Below the pieces are notes generated by a model, which saw nothing but the letters and a program-made list of their open reading frames with translations, had not been told where the DNA came from and ran no database searches. This document shows positions 46,222-55,523 of a stretch of 63,928 bases of DNA, piece after piece; the first letter of the stretch is position 1, and every line of letters starts with the position of its first letter. Made by a program: the position numbers and the translations under genes. The stretch comes from Sphingobium sp. (lineage in GTDB: Bacteria > Pseudomonadota > Alphaproteobacteria > Sphingomonadales > Sphingomonadaceae): positions 1-63,928 of the forward strand of contig JAGRES010000001.1 of NCBI GenBank assembly GCA_020446425.1, read 5' to 3'.

Positions 46222-47553
46222 ATGAAAAAGCATATCCTGGCGCTGAGCCTGATCTTTCTCGTCATCGGAGCGGGCGTGCTCTATTATCTGACGCGGCCCG
46301 ATGTGGCGCGACTGGCCGAGGGACAGGATGTCGGCCGCGAGCCAGTGTTCACGGCACCGCGCAGCCAATGGATACCGACGGTTTCCGTCGCCGATGCGGC
46401 AGGGTGGAGAGCTGGTGAAGCCCCCACTCCTGCGGAAGGCCTGACCGTCACACGTTTCGCCGAAGGGCTGGACCATCCGCGCTCGATGCTGCGCTTGCCC
46501 AATGGCGACATATTGGTGGCGGAAACCAACAGGCCACCGCTTGAGGGAGGCGGCATCACAGGCTTTTTCATGCGATACTTCATGGATAAGGCGGGCGCAG
46601 GTGTGCCCTCCGCCAATCGCATCACCTTGCTGCGTGACGCCGATGGTGACGGGGTTGCGGAAACGCGCAGCGCTTTCATCACCGGCCTGAGCTCCCCCTA
46701 CGGAATGGCACTGGCCGGCGACACGCTCTATGTCGCCAATACCGACTCAATTGTCGCTTTCCCTTATGAGGAAGGTCAGACGCAGATCACGGTCGAGGGT
46801 ACCAAGATGCTCGGCCTACCCCACGCCGAGCCAAATATGCACTGGACCCGCGGCCTTATCGCCAGCCCGGACGGCGCGCGGTTATTCATCTCGGTTGGGT
46901 CGAACAGCAATATCGGCGAAAATGGCCTGGAAACCGAAACCAACCGGGCCAGCATCATCGAATATAATCCCAAGACGGGTGAAAACCGCGTCTATGCAGG
47001 CGGCCTGCGCAACCCCGTCGGCATGGCCTGGGAGCCCGCGACAGATACATTGTGGACGGTTGTGAACGAACGTGACGGGCTAGGCTCCGACCTGGTGCCC
47101 GATTATCTCACCCGTGTTGAGTTCGGCGCTTTTTACGGCTGGCCATGGAATTACTGGGGCGGATACGAAGATCGCCGCGTACAACCCGGCCGCCCGGAAA
47201 TCCGCGAATATACCAAACGCCCGGATTATGCGCTGGGCAATCATGTCGCACCGCTCGGCCTGACATTCTCGACCGGGACAAAGCTGGGCGCGCCCTTTGA
47301 ACGCGGCGCATTTGTCGGCCTGCACGGTAGCTGGAACCGCGTGCCACGCGCGGGTTACAAGGTGATGTTCGTACCCTTCACCGACGAAGGCCGTGCAGAG
47401 GGAAAACCTGTCGATGTGCTGACCGGTTTCCTCTCGCCGGATGACAAGGGCGCGCGCGGCCGCCCGGTGGATGTGACTGTCGCCAGCGACGGCGCTCTGC
47501 TGGTCAGCGATGATGTCGGCAATATAGTGTGGCGGGTGGCGAAGAAGCCGTAG
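46222..47553 (+). CDS. PQQ-dependent sugar dehydrogenase (sorbosone dehydrogenase type)
   Basis: 443 residues. An N-terminal membrane anchor (about 4-24) tethers a periplasmic beta-propeller with family blocks LRLPNGDILVAETN, NPVGMAWEP and FVGLHGSWNR. The family oxidises aldoses, or L-sorbosone-like compounds, with PQQ and passes electrons to the respiratory chain. AGGGAA supports the start. No pqq synthesis genes are nearby, so PQQ use is from family resemblance. Confidence 0.87.
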   Translation: MKKHILALSLIFLVIGAGVLYYLTRPDVARLAEGQDVGREPVFTAPRSQWIPTVSVADAAGWRAGEAPTPAEGLTVTRFAEGLDHPRSMLRLPNGDILVAETNRPPLEGGGITGFFMRYFMDKAGAGVPSANRITLLRDADGDGVAETRSAFITGLSSPYGMALAGDTLYVANTDSIVAFPYEEGQTQITVEGTKMLGLPHAEPNMHWTRGLIASPDGARLFISVGSNSNIGENGLETETNRASIIEYNPKTGENRVYAGGLRNPVGMAWEPATDTLWTVVNERDGLGSDLVPDYLTRVEFGAFYGWPWNYWGGYEDRRVQPGRPEIREYTKRPDYALGNHVAPLGLTFSTGTKLGAPFERGAFVGLHGSWNRVPRAGYKVMFVPFTDEGRAEGKPVDVLTGFLSPDDKGARGRPVDVTVASDGALLVSDDVGNIVWRVAKKP

Positions 47554-47614
47554 GTTTGATCCACTTCGTGGAACGGGCTGGCGCCTGACCGCTTCAGTAT
47601 AACAGAAACAAAAT

Positions 47615-48436
47615 CTAGAGCTTCCGCCCCTCGCGCCCCGCAAGCTCAGTCATATATTGCCAAGCTACGCGGCCAGAGCGGCTGCCGCGCTGGGTTGCCC
47701 AGAAGATGGCATCCTGTCCATCGAACGGCAGGTCATAATGGCGCGCATAGCCCTCGACGATGGCGAGATAAGCATCCTGGTCGATATTGTGGAAGCCCAG
47801 CGACAGACCGAACCGGTCTGACAGCGCCATTTTGTCATCAACGATATCCCGCTTGTTGATCGGGTCATCCTGCTCCGACAGATGACGCGGAACGATATGA
47901 CGGCGGTTCGACGTGACGTAGAGGCGCACATTGGCCGGGCGCGCGCTCGCCCCACCATCGAGCAGAGAACGCATCACCCGCGCATCGCTGCCTGAATTTT
48001 CATTGTCGAAACCCAGATCGTCGATGAACAGTATGAAGGAACGGTCGACCGTGCGCAGCAATGCAAACAGTGCAGGCAAGCTGTCCAGATGGTCCGCCGT
48101 GCATTGCACCAGTGCTATATCGACGCTCTCGCCCTGCAATGCACCGATCACCGCGCCCACGCTGGCCGACTTGCCGGTGCCGCGCGCCCCCCATAGCAAT
48201 ACATCATGAGCGGGCAGACCCGCCGCATGCCGCCGGGTATTTTCCAGCAGGCGACCCTTTTGCTCGTCTATGCCGGAAAGCAGCGCATAATCGGCAGGCG
48301 CGAAAACCTCCACCGCCTGGGCGCTGCGCCCGTCCCATATATAAGCGGGATGTGCGGTCAGATCAGCATCACGCGCAGAAAGTGGCGCGAGGCGTTCCAG
48401 TGCATCGGCGATACGGGCGAGCAGTTTTTCATCCAT
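47615..48436 (-). CDS. DUF815 family P-loop ATPase
   Basis: 273 residues. Walker A WGARGTGKSA near residue 83, Walker B FILFIDDLGF near 140, and the conserved TSNRRHIVPR sensor region. Members are AAA-like ATPases of unknown substrate, common beside housekeeping genes in Proteobacteria. It is convergent with the sugar dehydrogenase and lies 24 bp after the acyl-CoA dehydrogenase region on the same strand. Confidence 0.85.
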   Translation of the reverse strand: MDEKLLARIADALERLAPLSARDADLTAHPAYIWDGRSAQAVEVFAPADYALLSGIDEQKGRLLENTRRHAAGLPAHDVLLWGARGTGKSASVGAVIGALQGESVDIALVQCTADHLDSLPALFALLRTVDRSFILFIDDLGFDNENSGSDARVMRSLLDGGASARPANVRLYVTSNRRHIVPRHLSEQDDPINKRDIVDDKMALSDRFGLSLGFHNIDQDAYLAIVEGYARHYDLPFDGQDAIFWATQRGSRSGRVAWQYMTELAGREGRKL

Positions 48437-48460
48437 GCCCGCCCTGTATAGCGCGCAGGA

Positions 48461-50203
48461 TCAGGCGGCAAGCTCCTCATCGCTCAGTGCATAGAGCGCG
48501 GTTGCGCCATTCTTCGCGCTGGCGGCCAGCCCCAGCGCTTCGGCGGCGATCACATCGTTGTAATAGCGTGCACTGACCTGCTTCATCTTGAGGAACGCCG
48601 GATCGCCCTCGCCCTTCGCCAGCAGCTCGCCCGCGACCTTGCCCTGACGCGCCATCAGCCAGCCCGCCGTCGCCACCGACAGCATGGTCAGGAATGGATA
48701 GCTGCCGCCCAGCTTGTCGTCGATGGACGCGTCGTCAGCCATCCATTTGGCGACATCCTCGACCGCATCGACCAGCTGCACCAATGTCTTTTCCTCGCCC
48801 GCCTCTGCGCGAATATCAGCCAGCAGAGATGTGAGCACACCGCCGCCCGCCATAGCCAGCTTGCGACCGACAAGATCAGCTGCCTGAATGCCGTTCGTGC
48901 CTTCATAAATGGCAGCAATACGAACATCGCGGTAATGCTGCGCGGCGCCGGTTTCCTCGATGAAGCCCATGCCGCCATGCACCTGTATATTGAGCGAGGC
49001 GACCTCGCTGCCGATATCGGTGCCATAAGCCTTGGCAAGCGGCGTGAGCAATTCGACCCGCTGGCTGGCGGCTTCATCGCCCAGGCTGGCGCGGTCAAGC
49101 TGGCCAAAAGCGCAATAGATGAGCGCCCGCGCGCCCTGGGTCAGCGCTCGGGCACGCAGTAGCATGCGGCGCACGTCAGGATGTTCGATGATCGTCACGG
49201 ACTCGCGCGACGGCCCGCCCGCCCGCGCGGACTGCACACGCTCTGCGGCGTAAGCAAGCGCCTGCTGAGTGGCACGCTCGGCCACCTGTACGCCCTGCAG
49301 CCCGACGTTGAGGCGCGCATTGTTCATCATCGTGAACATGGCGCGAATACCACCAAATTCAGGGCCGATCAGATGGCCGATGCAATCGTCATTGTCGCCG
49401 AACGATAGCACGCAGGTCGGCGAAGCATGGATGCCCAACTTGTGCTCCAGCGCAACGGGTGTGACATCGTTGAATGCGCCCGGCGTGCCATCGTCGTTGA
49501 GACGATATTTGGGCACGAGGAAGAGCGAGATGCCCTTGGTACCCGCCGGTGCATCGGGCGTCCGGGCGAGCACAAGATGCACGATATTGTCGGTCATGTC
49601 ATGGTCACCGAAGGTGATGAAGATCTTGGTGCCCTTGATCTTGTAGCTGCCGTCTCCCACTGGTGCCGCTGTCGTGCGCAGTGCACCAACGTCCGAACCG
49701 GCGGAGGATTCGGTCAGGTTCATCGTTCCCGTCCACGCGCCATTGGCGAGATGCGTCAGATACGCTTGCTGCTGCTCTTCGCTGCCATGATGAATGAGCG
49801 ATTCGATTGCGCCCACGGTCAACATAGGGCACAGCGAGAAACCCATATTAGCGCTGCCCAGGCATTCCAGCACCACGGTGGCCAGCGACACGGGCAACCC
49901 CTGCCCGCCAAATTCTTCGGGAACAGCCAGGCTGCCCCAGCCATTTTCGACATAGGCCTTGTATGCCGCGCCAAAGCCTTCGGGCATGCGCACTTGCCCG
50001 TCCACGATCTTGGGATGCTCTAGATCACCCTTGCGGCTGAGCGGCAGATATTCCGCCTCCGCGAAACGCCCGGCACCATCGACAATCGCAGCAACCATAT
50101 CCGGCTCCGCTGCGGCGAAGCGTTCGTTCGCCGCCAGTTCCTGAATGCCTGCCACATGGTCGAGAACGAATAACTGCTCGGTTGTTGGGGCTATATAGGT
50201 CAT
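48461..50203 (-). CDS. Acyl-CoA dehydrogenase
   Basis: 580 residues, longer than the 380 of classic short-chain types, with an N-terminal extension and an alpha-helical C-terminal domain, as in the broad-specificity class close to AidB and FadE5. FAD-binding signatures MNLTESSAGSDVGALRTTA and QVHGGMGFIEETGAAQHYRD are intact. It introduces the trans-2 double bond in acyl-CoA at the first step of beta-oxidation. It probably feeds the FadB-like/thiolase pair at 17.5-20.9 kb. Confidence 0.91.
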   Translation of the reverse strand: MTYIAPTTEQLFVLDHVAGIQELAANERFAAAEPDMVAAIVDGAGRFAEAEYLPLSRKGDLEHPKIVDGQVRMPEGFGAAYKAYVENGWGSLAVPEEFGGQGLPVSLATVVLECLGSANMGFSLCPMLTVGAIESLIHHGSEEQQQAYLTHLANGAWTGTMNLTESSAGSDVGALRTTAAPVGDGSYKIKGTKIFITFGDHDMTDNIVHLVLARTPDAPAGTKGISLFLVPKYRLNDDGTPGAFNDVTPVALEHKLGIHASPTCVLSFGDNDDCIGHLIGPEFGGIRAMFTMMNNARLNVGLQGVQVAERATQQALAYAAERVQSARAGGPSRESVTIIEHPDVRRMLLRARALTQGARALIYCAFGQLDRASLGDEAASQRVELLTPLAKAYGTDIGSEVASLNIQVHGGMGFIEETGAAQHYRDVRIAAIYEGTNGIQAADLVGRKLAMAGGGVLTSLLADIRAEAGEEKTLVQLVDAVEDVAKWMADDASIDDKLGGSYPFLTMLSVATAGWLMARQGKVAGELLAKGEGDPAFLKMKQVSARYYNDVIAAEALGLAASAKNGATALYALSDEELAA

Positions 50204-50265
50204 GATATCCTCTATCTGTCCTTTGACGCTTTCGCGCTTATGATCGCGCAGTTATAGCAGCGTCA

Positions 50266-51219
50266 ATGCAGGAGAATCCCCCTATTTTGCGAACTTCGCT
50301 ATGCCGTTACGGCATGGAGGCGTTGGCGCATGCGGAAAAATTGGTCCGCGAAGGTCAGCCGGTCGCCATTCCGACCGAGACAGTCTACGGGCTGGCCGCC
50401 AATGCGCTCGATTCGGATGCCGTCGCACGGATTTATGCGGCAAAAGGTCGCCCCAGCTTCAACCCGCTGATCGTACATGTCTCCGGCATGGAAATGGCCG
50501 AGCGGCTGGCCCATTTCGATGACCTGGCTACGCGTCTGACGGAACGTTTCTGGCCCGGCCCGCTAACACTCATCGTGCCGGTCAGGGAAGATTCAGGGCT
50601 GTCGCCGCTGGTCATGGCAGGGCTGTCCACGGTCGCCCTGCGCATGCCCGCGCATCGCGCCATGCAGGCGTTGATCGACCGGACCGGCCTGCCCCTCGCC
50701 GCGCCCTCGGCCAATCGCAGCGGTGCGATCAGCCCGACAACGGCAGAGCATGTATTGCGCAGCCTCGAAGGGCGCATACCGCTCATCATTGATGACGGTG
50801 CGACCGAACGCGGGCTGGAATCGACCATTGCCGCTCCTGCGGGTGGCCAGATCCGCCTGCTGCGACCCGGCCCGATCACGGCGGATATGCTGACGGAGGC
50901 AACGGGCGTTCCGGTTGTGATGGGCGGGGGCGAGAAAATCGAGGCGCCGGGACAGATGGAAAGCCATTATGCCCCCTCCAAACCGGTGCGCCTCAATGCG
51001 GCGCAAGCCCAAACCGGCGAATATATGATCGGCTTTGGCGATGTCGCAGGCGATATCAGTCTGTCAGAAACAGCGGATCTCGAAGAAGCAGCGACCAGCC
51101 TGTTCGCCGCCTTGCATATCGCCGACGCCAGCTCCGCACCGCGCATCGCGATCGCGCCTGTTCCCGCAGAAGGCATAGGCGCGGCGATCAATGACCGGCT
51201 GCGCCGCGCCGCCGCTTGA
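50266..51219 (+). CDS. Threonylcarbamoyl-AMP synthase, Sua5 type
   Basis: 317 residues: a YrdC domain (about 18-200; PTETVYGLAANAL, KGRPSFNPLIVH, APSANRSGAISPT) and the C-terminal Sua5 domain (about 210-317), as in the longer Sua5 class rather than the short TsaC. It makes threonylcarbamoyl-AMP for t6A37 of ANN-decoding tRNAs. It is divergent from the acyl-CoA dehydrogenase gene across a 62-bp gap. Confidence 0.92.
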   Translation: MQENPPILRTSLCRYGMEALAHAEKLVREGQPVAIPTETVYGLAANALDSDAVARIYAAKGRPSFNPLIVHVSGMEMAERLAHFDDLATRLTERFWPGPLTLIVPVREDSGLSPLVMAGLSTVALRMPAHRAMQALIDRTGLPLAAPSANRSGAISPTTAEHVLRSLEGRIPLIIDDGATERGLESTIAAPAGGQIRLLRPGPITADMLTEATGVPVVMGGGEKIEAPGQMESHYAPSKPVRLNAAQAQTGEYMIGFGDVAGDISLSETADLEEAATSLFAALHIADASSAPRIAIAPVPAEGIGAAINDRLRRAAA

Positions 51220-51230
51220 GAGTCTCTTTC

Positions 51231-51254
51231 GAAATTGCCCTGCATGGCAATTTC
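51231..51254. terminator. Hairpin after the Sua5 gene
   Basis: Perfect arms GAAATTGCC and GGCAATTTC around CTGCAT, 12 bases after the stop codon. No T-run follows, so it is only a possible terminator or a 3'-end stabiliser. Confidence 0.5.
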
Positions 51255-51262
51255 AAGATACA

Positions 51263-51337
51263 GCACCAGCCCACTCCCCGACCCAACCTCCCGACAGGGT
51301 ATCTTATGGGAGGCCGGAAGGGAGAGTGGGCTGGTGC
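51263..51337. repeat. Large intergenic palindrome, repeat family copy 2
   Basis: Outer 14-bp perfect arms GCACCAGCCCACTC and its complement. Read on the minus strand it aligns with the palindrome at 12131-12206 (33 of 41 positions identical over the TACCC-TCGGG-GGTTGGG half). It lies between the Sua5 gene and a convergent small lipoprotein gene. Confidence 0.75.
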
Positions 51338-51385
51338 GGAACGCTCAAAACCGCATGAAACACGGCTTGAAACAAGCTCTGAGCC

Positions 51386-51610
51386 TCAGCAGTCCTCGCG
51401 GCCTTCCTTCTTGCAGGCCTTGCGCTCACGCTCCTCCGCCTTGCGCATTTCCCGTCCACGATTGCGATCCGCCTCTTCCTGACTGGTGGTCGCCCAATCG
51501 GCGGCCTTGGCGCCCGCCTTTACAGGTGCGGTCGCCACATCAAGCGCCGTCTTCGCCACGCACGCAGGCAGCAACAGCATGAAAAGCGAAAGAAAAATCC
51601 GAATATTCAT
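51386..51610 (-). CDS. Small lipoprotein-like hypothetical protein
   Basis: 74 residues. A hydrophobic leader (IRIFLSLFMLLLPAC) ends in a lipobox-like LLPAC, followed by a short Ala-rich helix and a strongly charged Arg/Glu/Lys tail. It is likely an exported, lipid-anchored envelope protein of unknown function. It is divergent from aqpZ. Confidence 0.65.
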   Translation of the reverse strand: MNIRIFLSLFMLLLPACVAKTALDVATAPVKAGAKAADWATTSQEEADRNRGREMRKAEERERKACKKEGREDC

Positions 51611-51703
51611 CGCTCAACACATAACCTTTGTTTGTGACGGAAAAATGCGTACAGTAGCGCCCACGAATAATGAGAAACATTACTTTGGCAGGAGAGACAT
51701 GCC

Positions 51704-52405
51704 ATGGCGAACATTAATCGTGCATTAGCGGAATTTTTCGGAACCTTCTGGCTCGTATTCGGTGGCTGCGGCAGCGCCGTCATCGCGGCGGCCTTTCCCG
51801 ACGTCGGCATCGGCCTGCTGGGCGTATCGCTGGCGTTCGGCCTGACGGTCGTGACCATGGCTTATGCGGTGGGGCATATATCCGGCGGCCATTTCAATCC
51901 GGCGGTGACCATCGGCCTGTGGGCGGGCGGACGTGTCCCGACAGGCGACATACCCATCTACATCGTCGCGCAAGTGCTGGGAGGCATAGTCGCCGCCTAT
52001 GTGCTGTATGTAATCGCCAGCGGCGCGCCCGGTTATGACCTGGCCGTCAACGGGCTGGCGGCCAATGGCTTCGCCGAAGGATCGCCGGGCGGCTATTCGA
52101 TGGGTTCAGCCTTGCTGATCGAGATTTTGCTGACCTTCTTCTTCCTGATGATCATTATGGGCGCAACCGCGAAGAAGGCGCCGGCGGGGTTCGCGCCGCT
52201 CGCCATCGGCCTAGCATTGACGCTCATTCACCTGATTTCGATCCCGGTGACCAATACGTCGGTCAATCCGGCGCGCTCCACCGGCCCGGCGCTGATCGTG
52301 GGCGGGCTGGCGTTGCAGCAATTATGGCTATTCTGGGTCGCGCCGATTGTTGGCGGGGCGCTGGGCGGCTTCGTCTACCGCTGGATGAACGGCGGAGACG
52401 ACTGA
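51704..52405 (+). CDS. aqpZ: Aquaporin Z
   Basis: 233 residues, six membrane helices. Both pore motifs are intact: HFNPAVT near residue 62 and NPARSTGPA near 190. The arrangement with TSVNPARS is of the water-selective AqpZ type rather than GlpF. It serves osmotic water flux. An AGGAG site precedes the ATG. Monocistronic, convergent with msrA. Confidence 0.95.
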   Translation: MANINRALAEFFGTFWLVFGGCGSAVIAAAFPDVGIGLLGVSLAFGLTVVTMAYAVGHISGGHFNPAVTIGLWAGGRVPTGDIPIYIVAQVLGGIVAAYVLYVIASGAPGYDLAVNGLAANGFAEGSPGGYSMGSALLIEILLTFFFLMIIMGATAKKAPAGFAPLAIGLALTLIHLISIPVTNTSVNPARSTGPALIVGGLALQQLWLFWVAPIVGGALGGFVYRWMNGGDD

Positions 52406-52460
52406 AACAGGCGGTGCGCCGGTTTCACATGAGGCGAGGCCGGCGTACTAAAAAGCCTTT

Positions 52461-52991
52461 TCAGGCAAGACGTTCGGCGAATTTCTTTCTGAGCTTTTGT
52501 AACTTGGGTGGAATAACCGCCATGCAATAGGGATTGCGGTCACCGGCCCGATTCCAGTAATCCTGATGATAGCCCTCAGCCGGGTACCAGTCCGCCAAAG
52601 GCTCTATCGTCGTCACTATCGGTACGGAATGGTCCGCCTGCGCCCGTTCGATGGCGGCACGCGCTACGTCGGCCTGCGCGGCGTCATGCGGGAATATGGC
52701 CGAGCGATATTGGGTGCCGATGTCATTACCCTGCCGGTTGAGGGTGGTCGGGTCGTGCGTGGCGAAAAACACGTCGAGCAGATCGTCATAGCTGATGACC
52801 GCAGGGTCGAAGTTGATGCGGATTGCCTCGGCATGGCCAGTTGTGCCGCTGCATACCTGTTCATAGGTCGGATCGGGCAGCGCGCCGCCGATATAGCCGC
52901 TTTCAACCGCGCTCACGCCCTTCAGTTGCAGGAACACCGCCTCGGTGCACCAGAAACATCCGCCCGCCAGTGTCGCTTGCGCTTCAGCCAT
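52461..52991 (-). CDS. msrA: Peptide methionine sulfoxide reductase MsrA
   Basis: 176 residues. The active site GGCFWCTEA is at the N-terminus, with YHQDYW and the conserved Glu/Tyr residues present. It reduces methionine-S-sulfoxide in proteins with thioredoxin. AAGGA precedes the ATG at 52991, which overlaps the end of fadD by eight bases, so the two are translationally coupled. No msrB is adjacent. Confidence 0.94.
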   Translation of the reverse strand: MAEAQATLAGGCFWCTEAVFLQLKGVSAVESGYIGGALPDPTYEQVCSGTTGHAEAIRINFDPAVISYDDLLDVFFATHDPTTLNRQGNDIGTQYRSAIFPHDAAQADVARAAIERAQADHSVPIVTTIEPLADWYPAEGYHQDYWNRAGDRNPYCMAVIPPKLQKLRKKFAERLA

Positions 52992-54681
52992 TTTCCTTGC
53001 TCGCCTCATATTTGGCGCGTTCCTCCGCCACCAGTTCCTTGCGGGACAATTTGCCGACCAGGGTCTTGGGCAGGGAATCGCGAATCTCGACCGCTATAAC
53101 ACGTTCATGCTTGCCGAGTTGCGGATTGAGCCATTCTTTAAGGGCCTCCCCAGTGATGTCGGCGTCGGTGTCCAATGTAACGAAGGCTTTGGGGCTCTCG
53201 CCGCGATAGTCATCGGGAACGCCGATCACCAGCGCTTCCTTCACTGCATCATGATGATAGAGCACAGCTTCCACCTGGCTGGGAAACACCTTGAACCCGC
53301 CCACGGCGATCATGTCCTTCATGCGATCGACGATGCGGATATAGCCATCGGCATCGATGCTCGCCACGTCACCCGTGCGCAAATAACCATCGACAAAGAC
53401 ATCGGCGTCGGCGTCCGGACGTTTCCAATAGCCCTTCATCACCTGCGGGCCCGAGAAGGCCAGTTCTCCCGGCTCGCCCGGCTCCGCAGCACGCGTCGGG
53501 TCTTCCCGGTCCAGCAGCCTGATCCGCGTGCCCGGCACGGGCTGGCCGATGGTGCCGGTCTTGTTGAGACCCTCATAGGGATTGGCGCTCACCACGCCGC
53601 TGCTTTCCGTGAGGCCATAGCCTTCGCACACGATTGCGCCGGTGATGCCCTCGAACTTCTGCTTCACTTCCAACGGCAGGGGCGCACCACCCGATATGCA
53701 CACGCGCAGCGATGAGAAATCGGTGTGGCTGATCGCCTGATGATCGAGCAGCGCCTGATACATGGTCGGCACGCCGGGCAGCGCCGTGGCCTTGGTACGC
53801 TCGACCGCGCTCATCACCTGCTTTGCGTCGAAACGCGGCAGCAGCACCATCTCGCCACCGGTGAAGACGGTGCGGTTGAGCACGCATGTATTGGCGAACA
53901 CATGAAACAGCGGCAAAGCGCCGATGATGCGGTCATCCTCGCCGGTGTGCGGGTCGATCAACGCAACCTGTCGCGCATTGGCGGTCAAATTCTGGTGGGT
54001 GAGCATCGCTCCCTTGGGCACGCCCGTGGTGCCGCCGGTATACTGGATCAGTGCAACATCGTCATAGGGGTCGATGGGCACGGGCACGATTTCGCCCTGA
54101 TTGTCGATCAGCGCCGAGAAGCTGGAAAGCCGCGGGTCATCATGCGGCCGATCCGCCACTTCCTTGCCCCGGAACAGACGATAGAACAGCGATTTCGTAC
54201 CCGGAAGCGCACCGGCGACTGACCCTATGATCAGTCTTTCCAGGCTGCTCTGGTCCAGCACCTTGAGCGCCGTCGGCAGCAATGCCTGGGCCGACAGGGT
54301 GAAGAGTATTTTCGTGCCGCTGTCTTCGACCTGATGCTTGAGTTCCTCCACCGTGTAGAGCGGCGAGAAATTGACGATCGTCGCGCCCAACATCATCGCG
54401 CCATAATAGGCCGCGACATAATGCGGCACATTGGGCAGAAAAAGCCCGATGCGGTCGCCGCGCTCCACGCCCAGATCGTGCAGGCCGCTGGCAACCCGGC
54501 GCGCGCCGTCCAGCGTTTCGGCATAGCTGTATTTGCGCCCCATGAAATCGACCAGCGGAGCCAGCGGGTCTCTCTCCGCACTGGCGGCCAACATGTCCGG
54601 CAGGGACAGCGGCGCAAAATCGCTCTCCCAGCGGGCGGGGTGATTATAGTGGGTCGCCCAGATCGTCTCGTCTCTCTCCAT
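52984..54681 (-). CDS. fadD: Long-chain-fatty-acid--CoA ligase
   Basis: 565 residues. AMP-binding motifs YTGGTTGVPKGAMLTH, YGLTESSGV, YLRTGDVASID and a C-terminal Lys in KTLVGKLSRKELV. It activates fatty acids to acyl-CoA through an acyl-adenylate. It may supply the acyl-CoA dehydrogenase at 48.5 kb and the thiolase/FadB unit. Last chromosomal gene before the right-hand islands; msrA is co-transcribed. Confidence 0.92.
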   Translation of the reverse strand: MERDETIWATHYNHPARWESDFAPLSLPDMLAASAERDPLAPLVDFMGRKYSYAETLDGARRVASGLHDLGVERGDRIGLFLPNVPHYVAAYYGAMMLGATIVNFSPLYTVEELKHQVEDSGTKILFTLSAQALLPTALKVLDQSSLERLIIGSVAGALPGTKSLFYRLFRGKEVADRPHDDPRLSSFSALIDNQGEIVPVPIDPYDDVALIQYTGGTTGVPKGAMLTHQNLTANARQVALIDPHTGEDDRIIGALPLFHVFANTCVLNRTVFTGGEMVLLPRFDAKQVMSAVERTKATALPGVPTMYQALLDHQAISHTDFSSLRVCISGGAPLPLEVKQKFEGITGAIVCEGYGLTESSGVVSANPYEGLNKTGTIGQPVPGTRIRLLDREDPTRAAEPGEPGELAFSGPQVMKGYWKRPDADADVFVDGYLRTGDVASIDADGYIRIVDRMKDMIAVGGFKVFPSQVEAVLYHHDAVKEALVIGVPDDYRGESPKAFVTLDTDADITGEALKEWLNPQLGKHERVIAVEIRDSLPKTLVGKLSRKELVAEERAKYEASKENG

Positions 54682-54793
54682 AGTCCTAATCTATAGGAAG
54701 AAGGTTAGCTGACAATGAAATATCTGCGCGAAATCGGTCGGAATGCCGCAATTAGCGGGTGCCGTAGCGTAAAGGGGATTTCGGCCGGGGAAA

Positions 54794-54825
54794 TGGTGGG
54801 CGCGGCAAGGATTGAACTTGCGACC
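54794..54825 (-). repeat. tRNA-Val 3'-end fragment, att site copy 1
   Basis: On the minus strand it reads as a T arm (GCAAG-TTCAATC-CTTGC), the acceptor 3' strand CGCGCCC, discriminator A and CCA. It is identical over 32 bp to the start of copy 2 at 56658. No D arm or anticodon arm follows, so it is a fragment left by integration, not a gene. Confidence 0.85.
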
Positions 54826-54951
54826 TTTACCCCAATAGGGTGACGGCATAGCAGGCAATCGTTGAAATAATCGTCGTATTTTCAATGCGATATTGCGATG
54901 AAATGTTTAGCGAACAATTGCCGCAAGGACGGGCAAAGGACGAAGCTTGAT

Positions 54952-55518
54952 TTAGCAGTCTTTTTTGCGCGTTGAACCTAGCCCACGTTTTCCGAACAAC
55001 ACATTTTCAGCAGTCTTCGTCCAACCCGACGCCGAATGCCAAATAGCGGGCTGACCCATGATGAACACGAACTTATCGTCGTCGGTTTGGCGCATAGTGC
55101 CAACGCGAAATTGAGCGCCCACAAGTCGCATCCCTTCAGCTTCTTTGCCGTAGTTCGTCACATCGTCGTCATGCTCGCCTAGCCAATCAGGAAACAGCGC
55201 GACGGCGGGCAACTGCAACCCGTTGTGGAGAGGCAGGCGGGCGTCAGTGATGCGGGACAGCCGATAGTGGATGGCTTGTCGCACGGCGTCGGCAAACTCG
55301 CTCTTGAACAGATGCGACCGTTTGAACTCCCAACCAAACGTCCATCCGGTCGTGCGACACGTTGCCACGGCGTCAATCCGCATAACGTTGCCATCAGCGT
55401 TGATCGCTTCGACTTCTTCGACAAATTCGAAATGCGACGACAGGCGTTGCAGCACTTCGGCGCGGGCTAACGGTTCGGTCGCGTAACGGCGTCGGCTATC
55501 GTCCTTGGACTTTGGCAT
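54952..55518 (-). CDS. Hypothetical protein with PD-(D/E)XK nuclease-like motif
   Basis: 188 residues. The centre carries Asp49 (NVMRIDAV), then Glu64-Phe-Lys66 (FGWEFKRS) 15 residues later, and Gln81-x3-Tyr85 (QAIHYR). This D...ExK...QxxxY layout is that of PD-(D/E)XK nucleases such as the RecB/Cas4 and restriction-enzyme superfamily. No family was recognised by name, and the motif is inferred by eye. It starts six bases after the membrane-protein gene upstream, so the two form an operon. The base composition is less GC-rich than the chromosome. A defence role is possible but unproven. Confidence 0.6.
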   Translation of the reverse strand: MPKSKDDSRRRYATEPLARAEVLQRLSSHFEFVEEVEAINADGNVMRIDAVATCRTTGWTFGWEFKRSHLFKSEFADAVRQAIHYRLSRITDARLPLHNGLQLPAVALFPDWLGEHDDDVTNYGKEAEGMRLVGAQFRVGTMRQTDDDKFVFIMGQPAIWHSASGWTKTAENVLFGKRGLGSTRKKDC

Positions 55519-55523
55519 TTGAT

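Noticed and set aside
54794-54870. A complete tRNA gene at the first att copy
   Set aside because: Only the T arm and acceptor 3' strand are present; no anticodon arm, D arm or 5' acceptor strand could be found to the right on the minus strand.
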